From: Pardosa pseudoannulata
Lineage: Eukaryota; Arthropoda; Arachnida; Araneae; Lycosidae
Length of the DNA: 64,000 nt
Reading direction: 5' to 3'
NCBI GenBank assembly: GCA_032207245.1
Contig: CM063502.1
Coordinates: 49,965,904-50,029,903 of the forward strand
The notes beneath the pieces were generated by a model that saw only the letters and a program-made list of their open reading frames with translations, ran no database searches and was not told the origin of the DNA. A program made the translations under genes and the position numbers. The stretch's first letter is position 1. Every line of letters begins with the position of its first letter. This document shows positions 48,011 to 60,884 of the stretch, one piece after another.

Positions 48011-48299
48011 ATTACTAATAGCGCTATATGAAAGTAAAGTTTATATCGACTGGAAAATCCATGTTTCTTAAAAATAAGTGATTTAACTGTGCTATTATAA
48101 ATTACACTGATATCCCATGTGATCATTGATGATACAATAGCATGCAAAGTTTCCATTGAATTGGACTTCGGGACGTCACTTGAAGAAATTCAGTATAAAC
48201 TTTAGACCCAGGTAGACTTAGTACGTGGAAAAAAAAATCTTACACACTAGTATTAAGTTTGATATAAATTTACTTCAATAGAAAAGAAATAATTCATCT

Positions 48300-51200
48300 T
48301 TAAAACAAATTTAAAGGTGTACTCCAAAAATATGTCGCTTAGTCCGACTATTTTAGATCTTAAGTTTTTATCCCAATAAATTTATAATTTTAAATTTTGC
48401 TATCTTTAAATGTGAACAGGATATTAAGCTATGCCACTTTAAAAATTAAATAAGAGGAGAGTAAAAGTATCTAAAAATATAAATAAGATTTTTACTCACT
48501 AAAATGTTCAACTTTTAGTCTTTGGTTTACTCTGTATGGTAATATTACATTTAAAATTTACATTACACCTACTTCTTCCATTTTGTTGAACTTTTTATTA
48601 AATTCATAAATTTGTGTTAATAGCATTCTCTACATTCTACTTAAACCTATAAAATTACTGAAGTGATGTTTTTAAATTCCCACTTAAACGGTTGAAATAT
48701 TTTGTATGCTTTCGTTTTCCATTAGCTATACTAAAATTAAGAGATCAGGTAATAAAAATACATATTGCAAGAGTAAAATATATTCAACTACGTTAATATT
48801 CGTCAACTAAATTAACAGCAAAAAATTGAGCACTCAAAAATATTCACTGAGAATATAAAAGAAATAAAATTTTAAAACCCAACCAAAACTTAATTAGAGA
48901 CGAACTAAAGGGAACCATAGAATTATAGGAATAATCAAGTCCAGCCCAATATTTTAACAATTAACTAATAATTTTAGTTTATATATTAAATAAAAGACTG
49001 TGCCAAAGTATTTAATAAATTTCTGTCAAAACTTAAGAATGATCTACTGCATGGTGAATCATTACCGAGATAAGTGTGCATGCTCACGTAAATTTCTATG
49101 AAGGTATCATGTTTATAATTGTCACAGTACTACCGCTATAGTTGCTTTATTACTATTAGATTTACTTATAGTTAAAGATGCACTATTACATAACTTTTCT
49201 AATCGCTGTAATTGGCCAAAAATAGTTTAAGGGATAGCATGCTGGGCAAGGATTAAAATATTAAGCCTTAGAAAAACAAGACTTATCGCCAATAGCATTA
49301 ATTCTGTACACAATTGATACTTATATACATAACACTTAAAAATATTAAAAATAAATTGCGAAAATTCCCAAACATAAGAGTGAAAAAGCAGCTAAACCGT
49401 ACTCATAAAGTTCGTACAGGTAGATTTATTTCATTTTGGGGTTTCACATTATATACATTGAAGTATCATTGAAAATCAATGTTATGTTAAAAGTTACGAA
49501 ATATTCTTTAAGACTATACAATTATACTAATATACATTTATTCCTCAACAGTAGTAGAAAAGGAAGTCCAAATATTTTTATATTTTCTTTTTAGTCAATG
49601 ATGCAAATAGGTTTATATTCAGTTTTTTAACTTTTCAGGTTATGAATAATATATGAATACTAAATGAAATTTCCGTTTACCACATATTTGATTTATGCCC
49701 TCTTCTATATTAATAGTCCTTTATGATCCACCAAGATAACTTTAAATTCTTTTCAAAAAATTTAAAAGATTCTGCACATTTCAGGTAACAAGGGTTTTAA
49801 AACTTCCAACATATGTCCGATTTCAAAAATAATTTAAGAAATTGAAATGGATTATATGTAAAGAATTTATTGTGCTCAAAATAGTTGCTTATTTTACTAG
49901 TTTCAGTAATATATTGTTTTTTGTAGTTTGATCGTCCATAGTTAAATATTTACATTTAATTCAGTTCGGTACTTCAAATAAAATCGATAAAAATAAAATA
50001 AGGAAACTGGAAACAAACTATTTTGCTTACATTCTTTGCAAAAGCCATCGCCAAAATGCATCGAGAACTTCATTGTCAAAATTTTTCATGATATTAATTT
50101 TTTTTAATTCCTTTTAATATAAAATATTTTTTACTGTACATACGCTTTAGAACAAATTTAATATTTTATTAAACATTTTATCTTAAAAATGTGATAAAAT
50201 TTTTTGCACGAGATTTTACAAGCAACCTTTTTCTATGAAATAGTATGAAAATCAGGAAATAATGTTGACATTATTCTAAAAAGGTTAATATAATTGTTTG
50301 AAATATTCAATATTAAAATGTTTAAACTGCTGATTTCAGAGCCATTTTAATTAGATTTTCCGCTTTCACAGCCAATTTATAAGATCGCTTTTTTAAATAA
50401 GTTACTACATGTTTATTATATCCGTTTTTTAGCCAATTTTAATATCAATGAGTAGAAGGATTGCAAATTTAATCATTTGCTTTATAATTACAATTAGCAT
50501 GTAATTAATTTTTTTGTCAAATTTATTTTTAAAAAGGTAAAAATGTATAGTTTTCTACACTTCGGTATACATAAAATTGTAACAGCAATTTTAACAAATG
50601 CTCGCTTCCTTCTACTGTTGTAAAACTTTACATTTCTCTGTGAAAAAATTAAAATTACTTAAAATAATGGATTATCACTCTTGCAACTGATTACTTGACA
50701 TGTTTGAACATATTAAGATACGCTATATAACTGTTACATGACAGATTTTAAAACAAAATTTTTACTTCTCTCCACTACGTTAAAGAAGCATTGTATTCAT
50801 GATAAAAGATTAAAACTTAACGAAAATGTACATTAAAGTAATATATACTGTATTTTAAACGTTATATCTGTACGTACGTAGCGAAAAAATATTGTTACAC
50901 TTGACTCATTTTTTTCCATTTGTGATCTGTTATGAGTAAATTTTTCTCGACTGTACGTACGTATTTTCCCGTAACAAGTAAAAAATTAAATGTAGAATAT
51001 ACAGATTTTTTTTAATGTGGATGGCAATGTCATCTAGTTGCGCACATTACCTTTTCACTGCAATTTATACACAATATAATTTTAATCTAATATTTGAGCT
51101 ATAAATAATAAATGCCTAACTAAAATATTGGATTCTTTAATGGAGAACTAAAATCTAGTTTTGCTTCCCCTCTACTGATTACAATTTGCACTATACAATA

Positions 51201-53590
51201 TTTTCAATGCAATAGAAAAATCTGGAACCCAACAGTTCAGGAAAACATCTTGATTATTAACTGAAATCGAACCTACGTAATATCACTTTTGCATTTTTCC
51301 TTTCAATTATAAGAAAGTTTACAATGTAAGACGCCTATAAATACAACTTGAATAAATATATCAATCTCAAACCCAAAGTTCTAAGTTCTCTACTGTGTTC
51401 ACATCGCGTAACTTCATCTGTGCAGTGCTGTTATTTTGTATGTATCAGATACACTAATTATTTGAGATAAAAAATTAAAGAATCTCAAAATAAATTGCAT
51501 TTAAGCACCTCTTTTATTTATATAAAAATGATTTAAATGTAATAAAAATGCAATTACATTTATATACACAATTAACTTAAAACCAACATAATTCATTTTA
51601 TTGGCACAAAATCCTCGGAGGAGATACTGCGCCATACAAGTAAAATCACCATAAAAATCAACATAAAATTTAAGCAATACATAAACAGAACTTCAAAAAT
51701 TATTTAAGAGAATGGTACATGGAATTAAAAACATGAAATTTAGACTTTGTACATTTTGATATTGTGTAAAAATATTTATATGTAAGTATTCAAAAAACGA
51801 TATCAGGACAGCTTATATGTTGTATTCATCCAAGGAGTGAAACATTTTTAAACTAACAAACCAGGAACGAATCATTTTTATTATACGTGAAAGAACAATC
51901 GGTGATAGAGTTTTCAGTATTCGTGTTAGAGGCCAAATGTACATTGTGCTGCCATCTAGTATTTTTCAGATACACAATTTGCAAAATTTTAAATTTTGTA
52001 AAAGGATGTTATGCATTCGTTTATTTCCATTTTTTTTTTTTGGGGGGGGGGGGAATCTTATTTCTTACAGGAAATCTGCGCATACTAAAAATGTGTTCTG
52101 TTTTGACGAATTACAACTTTCTGAATTCTTTATAAAATTGCAGAAATTATTCGAAGATGTCCAAGACCTATAACATCTCTTGTATTGAAATTACTCCTTG
52201 TAATTGATTACGTTAGAAAAATGTAGAAACACTGATACGAAAAATTTTGAATCATGCTATATTACCACCAGTAGTATTTTAAAAATTACTAAGATTTTTT
52301 TTTCTATTTGTATACATTTTATTTAGAGAAATTTCATGCATATAATTAAAAATTTTAGTTATTTTTAGCGACTAAGATAAAAATTTCATTCAACTACTTT
52401 TATAAAATTTAAGATTTTCAACTTCGTACATTTAAAAATTTGTTTGTACAATCAAGTGCAGATAGTAATAAAACATTTAAATTATTTTTCCCCTCAATCA
52501 TGTTTAAAACCTAAATATTTCTCGTTATTAACAGTTACGGCGACTATTTACAATTTTATTAAAAGTTTAAATTTTAGGATTTTTTAAAAATTATCTGTAG
52601 TTATGTTAAGCATTTAAAGACTAGTGAACTATCGACACAGATTCACTTTCAGCACACCGTTTTTAGGAGGTATGATATCTTTGAAGTAACTTTTCAGTAA
52701 TCTTTACCCATTTTTTTTTTTAATTTTAAAAAGGTTTTAATAACCTTAATTTTTTCAGAACCATTTCATAAGCATTTTACTTTTAGTATAAAGCAAATAT
52801 GTTTAATGACTGAAATTAGGTTCATAATTTTATGTTGAATAGTAATCTTAAATTTCAAAAACATTTGCTATTAAGATGTGCCTTAAAATACAAGATCAAA
52901 TTAATCATATGATAAAGATTTTCCCATAATTTGCAATGACATTAGTCGTTTGTATCCATGTGGTGCATATATGCAACATGCCTAAAACATAAATGGTATC
53001 TACACAAAGCTTTAAAATACTGTTTTGTAGGTTGTTTCTATTCCGAAACTCTGCAAGTACCTCAATTTCCAAGTAGATTTCCCATCAAATGTTAAAATAG
53101 TAAGACTGGGATTAATTTTTATATCAAATTTTCAATTAACATTTGATTCAATGTAGATAATTACTACCAAAATTATGGATCTCATTTAATTAAACTAAAA
53201 AGATACAGAAATATCCACCGAATTCTTGAACTGGGTGGCGTTCATGGAATCATACAACATTCGAGTGAGATTCGAACTTATCAATTGAACGATAGCAGCA
53301 GTCTTACCTCCGTGCTACCATTTCTAATAGCATTGAATGAAAATAAAGCTTATAACGATTAGAAAATCTACGTTTCTTTAAAAGAAACTATTTAACTATA
53401 GTATAGTAATTTAGTTTGATTTCAGCTATCGTTACTGAAGATACATTAGCATTCGAAATTTCGGGTCAATTGCAGTCGCGATATCGCCAAGAAATTGAGA
53501 ATGAACATTAGACCTAGAAAGACATAGTACGTGAAATTTGTGAAATTTTTTCAATTCGTACAATGAAATAGTTTCACCTTTGAAAAAAAT
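48300..53590 (+). repeat. Tandem duplication, unit B (about 5.3 kb)
   Basis: Diverged copy of unit A with the correspondences given there. It carries additional sequence at about 51.4-51.95 kb absent from unit A. Its first 300 bp (48320-48620) match the start of the truncated third unit at 53590. An 82-codon frame at 51887-52135 crosses a T/G homopolymer and is not kept in unit A. Confidence 0.87.
53262..53330 (-). repeat. tRNA-like relic in unit B
   Basis: The minus strand reads TGGTAGCACGGAGGTAAGAC and, about 25 bp on, AAGTTCGAATCTCAC, a good B box. It is the partner of the 47.95-kb relic at the equivalent place of the duplication, so it predates the duplication. GGAG/GTAAGA also looks like a splice donor, but the B box favours a tRNA origin. 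Confidence 0.6.
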
Positions 53591-53900
53591 AAATATTTAC
53601 TCAAAAAATGCCGCTTAGTGAGCATTTTGAATCACAATTTTTATCGAAATTAATCTAATCTTAAATTTTAATACCTTTAAATGTATGCATGATATTTATA
53701 AATTATAACACTTTAAAAATTTAAATATCAGATAAATAAAAGTATCTAAAGATGTAAAGTTTTTTTACTGTTATTAAGCTGCTCAAATTTTAGTCCGTTT
53801 TACTCTGTAAAATATTACATTTATAGTTTACATTAGACCTGTATTTCACATTTTATTTTTTATTAAAACTCATAAGTTCGTATTAGATAGCACTTTAAGT
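53590..53900 (+). repeat. Truncated third tandem unit
   Basis: ATGCCGCTTAGT, AAAGTATCTAAAGATGTAAA and TACTCTGTAAAATATTACAT match 48330-48560 in order. The match ends near 53900, where a hairpin begins. Confidence 0.78.
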
Positions 53901-53909
53901 TGTCTGCAT

Positions 53910-53943
53910 CGTACTAATGAGTTTCAAATAACTCATCAGTACG
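53910..53943. repeat. Hairpin at the duplication edge
   Basis: CGTACTAATGAGTT (53910-53923) and AACTCATCAGTACG (53930-53943) are complementary at 13 of 14 positions with a 6-nt loop. Confidence 0.8.
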
Positions 53944-53949
53944 AACATC

Positions 53950-56875
53950 AGTATGAGGGGTTTATACCCTTAGCCTTATTTCTCTGCTATATTTAATTCA
54001 ATGCCTGGGGTTTTCTCGCCTCTACACTCTGAAAGTTATTAAAAATCAGTGGTAATATTAAACCCCAGTATTCAAAGAATAGTCATTTCCTATAATGAAT
54101 ACTTCAGATGTTTATTTTGACATCTCGTGATGAAAATGCATCAAAAGAAATTAGTAATCTGTATTCAAAAATATTATTCAATTATTAATTTTAAAGATTC
54201 TATTTCAATTTGATATTTTTCATCGAGTGTCACATTACTTTGTTTTTAAATCTTCAAAGTTGATAATTTTCCATAATGTAGAAGACTTTTCGTCACTCGT
54301 TTTAAAATGCTTAAGTAGCACTTTTTGAATATTTAAAAAAGTTTTAGCCTTCATTTGAAGACTAACATTAAGAGAAACTTGTACAAAACAATTCACTATC
54401 CTTTACACCAAAATAACTGTAACAGGAAATTCGGAGAATAATTATAGAATCTGAATATGATTTTCTATAAATGCCACTCTACTTACATGCGATACATGTT
54501 TTAGCTCTTTGAATAAACAGTAAAACTAAAATCTAACTTGAGTTTTCAAACGACATTTTTAAAAGGGCGAAATAAAAGACTGGTAATTTTTACAAGAAAA
54601 AACATAAGCCATCAAAGGAGGGAAAATAGACTATTCTCTTTAATTCGGAACATACGATTACGACAATATTAAGACTGTACTAATGCCGAAACAACGACGA
54701 AAATTCCGCATATAATACAATAGACACAATTACCATTTATTCCATTGAAAACTTGAAAGTGATTTGAAGGATTAATATCCTTTTTCGTACTACGAACAAT
54801 ATTCTCTCCCTGAAAGATTGAGTTGGTAAAGATCAGTGGTCTCTAAATTTATGAAGATTCTTAGCAAAAGTACCATTTTTAAATCCGGCTTTGAACCAAC
54901 AAAGAAACCAGGACAGAAATTAGAACTATTTTTTCGTCTTATATTTGTTTGGCCATATTTTTTAACCAATAACCATACGTTTCTATCATACATATGACTG
55001 GTAAAATTGTATAATAAGAAAGAAATCAAAGTACAATTAGTAATAAAGTAAAAATGTAAGAAGAGATTTTCCGCAGACTTATTTACATCAATGAAAAGAA
55101 TAACACTCGCTATGATCATCAGTAAATACTTTTACCGATATGACAGTAAATAGTGGTTGCTAATAGAATACAGCTTTCCAAATGCTCAACCTGCTTCTGA
55201 ACTTTTTTAAAATAAGTTTCAATCTGTTAAAAGAACAGTTATGTAGAGCTGATCACTGCATTTTTAGAAAAACCTGCTCCCAAATTAGTATTTTTCTCGA
55301 GAAATACAAGGCCAAATATTTTCAGAGCTTCTGGACATCAATTTTAAAAATACATAAATTTGAAGGGATTTCAAAGTTTAACACTCAAGTTAGCTAACCT
55401 GAGCGTGTCACTGCAATCTACCTAAAATCTGCCCAATGGTTTGGCGATATCGGGGGTAGAACACTTTTCTCGAGGAACTTCATTTTCGTTATTACGCATA
55501 TGATAGAAATAGATCTGCTAAACTGGTGATTTAAACTTCCGGACATGAGCGCAGATGGTAGGTCTTACATTTCTTTAAGAGATCTCGATACAGGAAGGGC
55601 ATCATCCATCAGGCAGGTGTTTTAGCTTTAAATAGAATTTGGGTATCATTTCCTGAAAGGAGGTTCTTTTCGTATTCCGAAAATTTTAATATGGAGAAAT
55701 TCGTAACGAGATTAAAATCTGACTGTACATATTTAAATACTTTAATAATACATGTTTCATTTTACACAAACAATCTTTTAGGAAAAAACTATCATTACGA
55801 AAGCTTTTTTTATCACAAAGCCTACAAAATCTTTAAAATTTAAATGTTTATGTTAAAGAATTTCACAATTACTTTTATTGCAGCAAGAATTATACTCTGC
55901 TTTAAAAATTAAATTCTTTAATACTTTATAAAATAACAAATTTTTAAATCAAATTAATCCACCATAATTCGTAGTTTAAAATATATTCTATTGCACCAAA
56001 CTATAAACTAAGAAGGTGCGAAAATGGATTCAATAATTTAAAAAAAATAGATCTTTATTTACTTTGATAATTTAGAAAATGACTAGCTTGTTTTAGATAA
56101 AAGTATCAGTTTCCTAAGTATAAAAAAGAAAATTAAATGCATACACATTTATTAAAGTAAAAATGTGTTATTTCAATTTCGATAATCGGAAATCTAAACA
56201 TTTATTAAATTTTACCAGAGTATGTTTTAAACGAAAAATATATTAAGGAAAAACTAACTAGCGATTCCATAATATTGATTTTAAAACTATAGATAAAAAC
56301 GCATTACGAGTTTTTTAGCTAATCGAATCCCCTATATAATAGTCTATCTTTCCGTCTGTCCTCGAATTTATGAAGCGGTTGGACCTGGAATGGATAGATG
56401 TATCCATAATTAATTCTTGATGAGTTAGAATTAGCAAAATTCAAAGCGAGTAAAGTTTATCTTCTCTTAATCAATCCAGTTCTAAAATAAATTGATATAA
56501 ATATGTTTCATATCAAAACAAAAAATACTGTCGTCTTTAAAATTTTCGAAATCCACCCCTTCATTCTTTGAGCGTTTAATGTCATATCAAGCCCCATTTT
56601 ACGTGCAGGTGATTAAATTTGTCACATTATATTTTTCTAGCATTATAAAGTCATTCCTTTCACCATCTCATTTAATAATTTCTTATTTTAAATTACTTCA
56701 ATATCGTCTGCATTATTTTCACAAGTTTTATAACTGAACTTAGATATTACGTAAATAATTTTCTTTTATATTTGGCTTAAGTAGTAAATTAGGTATTCAT
56801 GTGATAATTTTAAATATCTGTTATTTTTATTTCAAAGATAATTCTTAACCAAAACACCATTTTTTTATCTGCCTC
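53950..56875. other. AT-rich noncoding stretch
   Basis: No gene called. A 109-codon minus frame (55119-54790) has one hydrophobic part near its start and no motif that I recognise. A 71-codon plus frame at 55182-55397 is likewise unassigned. Confidence 0.45.
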
Positions 56876-56878
56876 ACA

Positions 56879-57012
56879 GGGCCGGTCTGCCCTTGTCGTT
56901 TAACGGTTAACCACTATTACCCCATAGCGCCAACCAATCATGGGACGCAGTTTCCCTTTTAAACGGAGATTAATCGCGGTTAGCCGTTAAACGACTTTGG
57001 TGCGACCGGCCC
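56879..57012. mobile_element. 134-bp foldback MITE
   Basis: The two arms start GGGCCGGTC on both strands, diverge for a few bases and then share GTCGTTTAACGG(T/C)TAACC. The whole element can fold into one hairpin of about 35 bp per arm. It is GC-richer than its surroundings. The target-site duplication is unclear (TCA on both sides is possible), so the superfamily cannot be set. Confidence 0.85.
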
Positions 57013-57019
57013 TCAGGAG

Positions 57020-58105
57020 CGTACTCTACAATTTTGGAAAATTGAAAATTTTACTGGTCCATCATGACGGGCTATATGCTAGTGATTTAAATAATGTGAT
57101 ATTGTATAACTGAAACCAGAGATTAGAACTAATTTTTTTCGTTCCGGTTCAACTAATTAAAAACATATCAGTTCAGTTCCGGTTTTCTTCCCGCCAAAAA
57201 TAGCGATTTTCTGTTTAGTTTCTTATGAGGAGTTTTTTTTAATTCTTATTTGAAAAGTACAAGTGAACATCAAAACAGTAAATCGAGTAACAATGGACAT
57301 TTAATGACGATAATTATGTGGTTAACTTAAAATTAGAAAATATTGATAAGGTGATTAGGCTAACAATATGACTGGAGATATGTCGAACCGATACAACCAA
57401 ATCTTTTCTGCTCACTTTTGGTTTTCGTTTAGAACAAAATAACGGTTTTTCCTGTTTCAGTTAGGTTTCGAAGCCTTATGCAGGATCCACATATTATATT
57501 TAAACTTTCAGCTATACAGTTAAGATTGTAAGTTTTTCGTAATACACAGTGCGACTGAAATCAAAAAGGAGTGGTGGGTGTACAACAGAATGTTCTAGTC
57601 TTAAATACAAAATTTCATCATTTAACGAATAATTGTTTACGGAGTTACGCTCTCACGACTAAAATTTCAATATTGCCTATATTACTGCATGTTTTATTGA
57701 ATTCTAATATTGAGGTCAGATAGCAATCAAGAAAATCCAAGCAAGATTCATCTGCAACAAGTCATTTTTCACTTACCCCCCACACACACCGTAACTACTC
57801 GTTATCTGAAATTTTCCTTGCCTCGAGTTAAAAGTAACCAAAAGGAAATGTACACAACTAGACTTTGTAACAGTCCAACAAAAGCTTTAACTTTTTGTTT
57901 CGGGTTAAGAACGTAATAAATTTTCATTTCACAAACAGAATATGCGCCCTTTATCCTCTTACTCTTTGGTTAATTCGTCTACACGCATAACACCTACACT
58001 TTCTGCAAAAATAACAGAATTACCGACTTTATCGAAAAATCGGAAGATATGTATGCATAGACAAAAAAAAAAGATCAAGGAGAGTAGGGTTTGAGGAAAC
58101 CGGAA
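57020..58105. other. Noncoding stretch with GTTCCGGTT-like words
   Basis: Between 57120 and 57480 the words GTTCCGGTT, GGTTTTCGTTT and GGTTTTTCCTGTTTCAG recur, suggesting a decayed element. A 68-codon frame at 57710-57916 is unrecognised. Confidence 0.4.
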
Positions 58106-58109
58106 AGTT

Positions 58110-58255
58110 TTCGTTTGGAACACTATTGTTTCAGTACATCAGGGCTAATCAGACGGGGACTTAACGCTTAAAAACTATTCTGAACAGCCACGATCATCCA
58201 TGCCAGAAGCAAGATTTGAACCTCGTGACTCCGGTACCGAAAATTGCATCCTACA
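58110..58255 (-). mobile_element. Decayed SINE, minus orientation
   Basis: TCAGGGCTAATCAGACGGGG, CTATTCTGAACAGCCACGAT, CATCCATGCCAGAAG and TTTGAACCTCGTGACTCCGG follow the family complement. The head is degraded. Confidence 0.8.
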
Positions 58256-58679
58256 TATTCTATCAAAGCTCACAGCTTCCTGTGAGCTAATAGCTGTGAG
58301 CACACATCACTTTTCTTAACTACCTGGGCCAAGCCTGTAGTTCAGAAATTACTGGGAATCACACTTAGGATATTGATTTGTGTTGTCAATATTTAAGTGA
58401 TAAAATTGATGGGGAAATAAAAATTAGGTTGCTTTGAATTTGGGCAGAAATCATAAAAATTATTAAGTGTACCAAATTATGCTAAGAGCTGATTTAGAAT
58501 GCATTGCATACAATTTTTTTTTATTTCTTAGCTATATAGTACAAGAGCAAGTACTAACTGTGTATTGTTAGAGATGAGGGTAAAACTGATTAATCAGAAT
58601 GGTAGGTGAACAATGGAAATTTTAGAATTTGACCCTCTAAAATGGAACCTCAGAGAACGCTGATGCAATGAGGGAAGTA

Positions 58680-59720
58680 CATATGTTGGTACGTGGCAGC
58701 TAGGAGCTAGCAGCTCTATATCCACAGGAAACTAAACTACATGTGGTTACACCTTGGTATACAAGTTTTTATTTCCAGTTGATGATAGTTTATGGTATAA
58801 GAGGTGGCTCAGAACATTTCTTGCTCCCAACAGCAAAATTGCTTTTGAAAAAATTTAGAAGGCTATCCAAATAGACGCCCCAGTACTTTACCTTTCTCTC
58901 AAAGTAGACCGGTCTCCTACACATGTTAATTGGGAGCAGAACTATTAAAGATAAAATATATGGCTAGTTTTGACAGGCACAACCTGATCCTCCACCATTT
59001 AAACCAGCGTGAAAGAATTTCAACATGTCTGAAGGTATTTGTGAGTATACTTTCCGTTTTGTATTGAGCTAAAATTGCAGGGTCATCCTCAAACAAGAGT
59101 GTCCTAAATGTATTGTGCTTGATGTCAATTATAAACCACTTAAAAAGAGTAGGTCCAAGGCTTGACCTCTGTGGAACCCAAGCACTAATGCACTTAAGTG
59201 TAGAAGCGTGCATGACGGACTTCAAAGGAACTGCTGAGAAAGAAAGTATTAAATGTTTAAGTTTGGCTGGCTGTTTTAGCTTAATTTGTAAATGAGACTA
59301 CTATGCCAGACCTGATCAAATGTCTTCTTGATATCAAAAAATATAGCTGCAGTCTGCATCTGGTTCTGGAATCGGTGATGGATGTACTCCATAACCTTGA
59401 GTAGCTGATGTGTTGTATAGTGCCAGGCTTTAAAGCCAAATTGGACTTCGATGAGAACGTTATTCAAGAAGCTAGTTACCATGGAGCAAAGGATATGTTT
59501 GACAAATTTGTTAAGACAGGAGAACAAACTAATCGGGTGGTAGTTCTTCGGCAATGACGGTCATTACCAGGCTTTTTAAAGATAATTGCTGTTTTCCAGA
59601 CTTTTAGATAATACTTGTGCTTAATACTATTTAATAGGTCAGTGAAGTAATGAAATTTCTAGGTAGGTTATTGATAGCATTGTAACTTATTCCGTATATG
59701 ATTGGAGTTTTCCTACTGGG
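58680..59720 (-). pseudogene. Jockey-like LINE reverse transcriptase, broken
   Basis: Read on the minus strand from 59.72 kb: PIIYGISYNAINNLP, VWKTAIIFKKPGNDR and (after a frameshift) PKNYHPISLFSCLNKF, QFGFKAWHYTTHQLL and AIFFDIKKTFDQVWH (motif A with its Asp) within 59554-59276. After another break, VPQRSSLGPTLF (motif B; the usual PQGS Gly is Arg) and LLFEDDPAILAQ (motif C; FEDD for the usual FADD) lie within 59225-58926. KVKYWGVYLDSLLNF follows near 58.9 kb. This order is that of Jockey-clade non-LTR retrotransposons. The endonuclease, 5' part and 3' tail are not found. Stops and frameshifts make it inactive. Confidence 0.9.
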
Positions 59721-59959
59721 AAGGTGTTTGATAGTTAAACTTCAGTTTGTCTAGACGGTTCGACGTTGGTATTATTAAAAGTACAATTCATTTTTGTAAA
59801 ATTTATGAATGACGTCAAACTTTATTGCTTTCGGACAAACACCTGTTTGGGGGTAAATAGATTCACAATTGTCTGCAATTGCTTCCATTTTATCCTGGTC
59901 GTCAGTTATAGTTTGGTTGCTTACATTTAGAAGGGAGGAATGTGGTTGAAAGGTCTTTT

Positions 59960-60560
59960 TAATGTGTTTTAATTAGTTCCAGACATTTGTCAGTTGTCCA
60001 AATAAAGTAATAAAATTATTCCATTTTGTTTTTATTGATAATGATTTCGCTTTAAATTACTGCATTTAATCTGTAAAGTTCAGTTCCAATTTGGGTTTTT
60101 TTTATGTGTCATAGCTTACCTAAATTATTCCTATTTTTAATAAGTTGCTTAATGCGAGTGAGGAGAAGCTAAGAACTGTTAGGAATACTATACCTTGAAG
60201 ATTTAATCGCCCTGGGTTTAATATCGGTCAAGTAATGAGAGAAGTAAAGGGGGGGGGATTGAAACCTAGAAATCGTGAACCAATCCTAAATGTTGGGAAT
60301 GAGCCAAACCGGCTAATGAAATTTTATGTAAAGTTACAACCTCAGATTGGAAAACTGAAACAGTAAATGGCTCAGAACCCGGTCCTAAGGTAAACTAAGT
60401 ACTAAAACATTGAGAAAAAATGCAAAAGATTCGTTAAAATGTTCAGTTTCATATAACAGAATAAAATTTCCGGTACAGAATCCAACATTTCTCCACATAA
60501 CTGAATATCATAAGGAATAAATCACTACATGGGTTTTACGGGAATTTAACTGAAAACGCG
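59960..60560. other. Noncoding stretch
   Basis: No gene recognised. A G8 run lies at about 60250. Confidence 0.5.
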
Positions 60561-60880
60561 AAGTGATTTGTATAACTATTCCCAGTTAATTGGCGACAGC
60601 ACCAGTACTTGTGGGCAGGGTCCGCCCCTAAGGCCATGGATTTTTACAAACCAGCCGGGTTTCTACTTTAAAACGGGTTTTGTACGGGATATTGATTATA
60701 ATTTGGACAGAACTGGAGACTATTTGGTTTCAGCACTGGTGTGTCCAGCTTATTTCATGTGTTTATTACAGAAACGTTCTCCTCTATCATGTCGATGGAA
60801 CTACCCCTTATTTTAACCTCATTATATTGGAGTTACATCTCATAATTTAACCAATGCCAAACATAGGAAAACGAGCCAAA
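60560..60880 (+). other. Unassigned GC-richer segment with an 82-codon frame
   Basis: The frame at 60568-60816 includes GQGPPLRPWIFTNQPGF, which I do not recognise. GGGCAGGGTCCGCCCC resembles the GC-rich ends of some DNA transposons. It precedes the repeat block at 60885 and could be part of the same element. Confidence 0.3.
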
Positions 60881-60884
60881 AATG

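Larger units (their letters stand above)
43590..48300 (+). repeat. Tandem duplication, unit A (about 4.7-5 kb)
   Basis: Pairs up along its length with unit B. Examples: AAATTGAGCAATCAAAAATA (43868) with the 48.8-kb copy; GGTAAATCGTTACCCAGATA (44091) with 49.05 kb; CTGTACATACGTATTTC (46000) with 50.96 kb; CAGCAGTCTTACCTCCGTAC (47986) with 53.3 kb. The offset is about 4.92-4.96 kb at first and about 5.33 kb at the right end. No shared open frame is seen. A tRNA-like relic near 47.95 kb occurs in both units. Confidence 0.87.

Noticed and set aside
52041..52050. Poly-G runs here and at 9230, 25133, 32404, 35383 and 60250 as a shared motif
   Set aside because: Flanks are unrelated; simple homopolymers that may partly be sequencing length errors.
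54790..55119. 109-codon minus frame
   Set aside because: No domain, no partner exon and no signal beyond length; plausible by chance in this much AT-rich sequence.
57710..57916. 68-codon plus frame
   Set aside because: Unrecognised peptide, rare balanced composition but no supporting signal.
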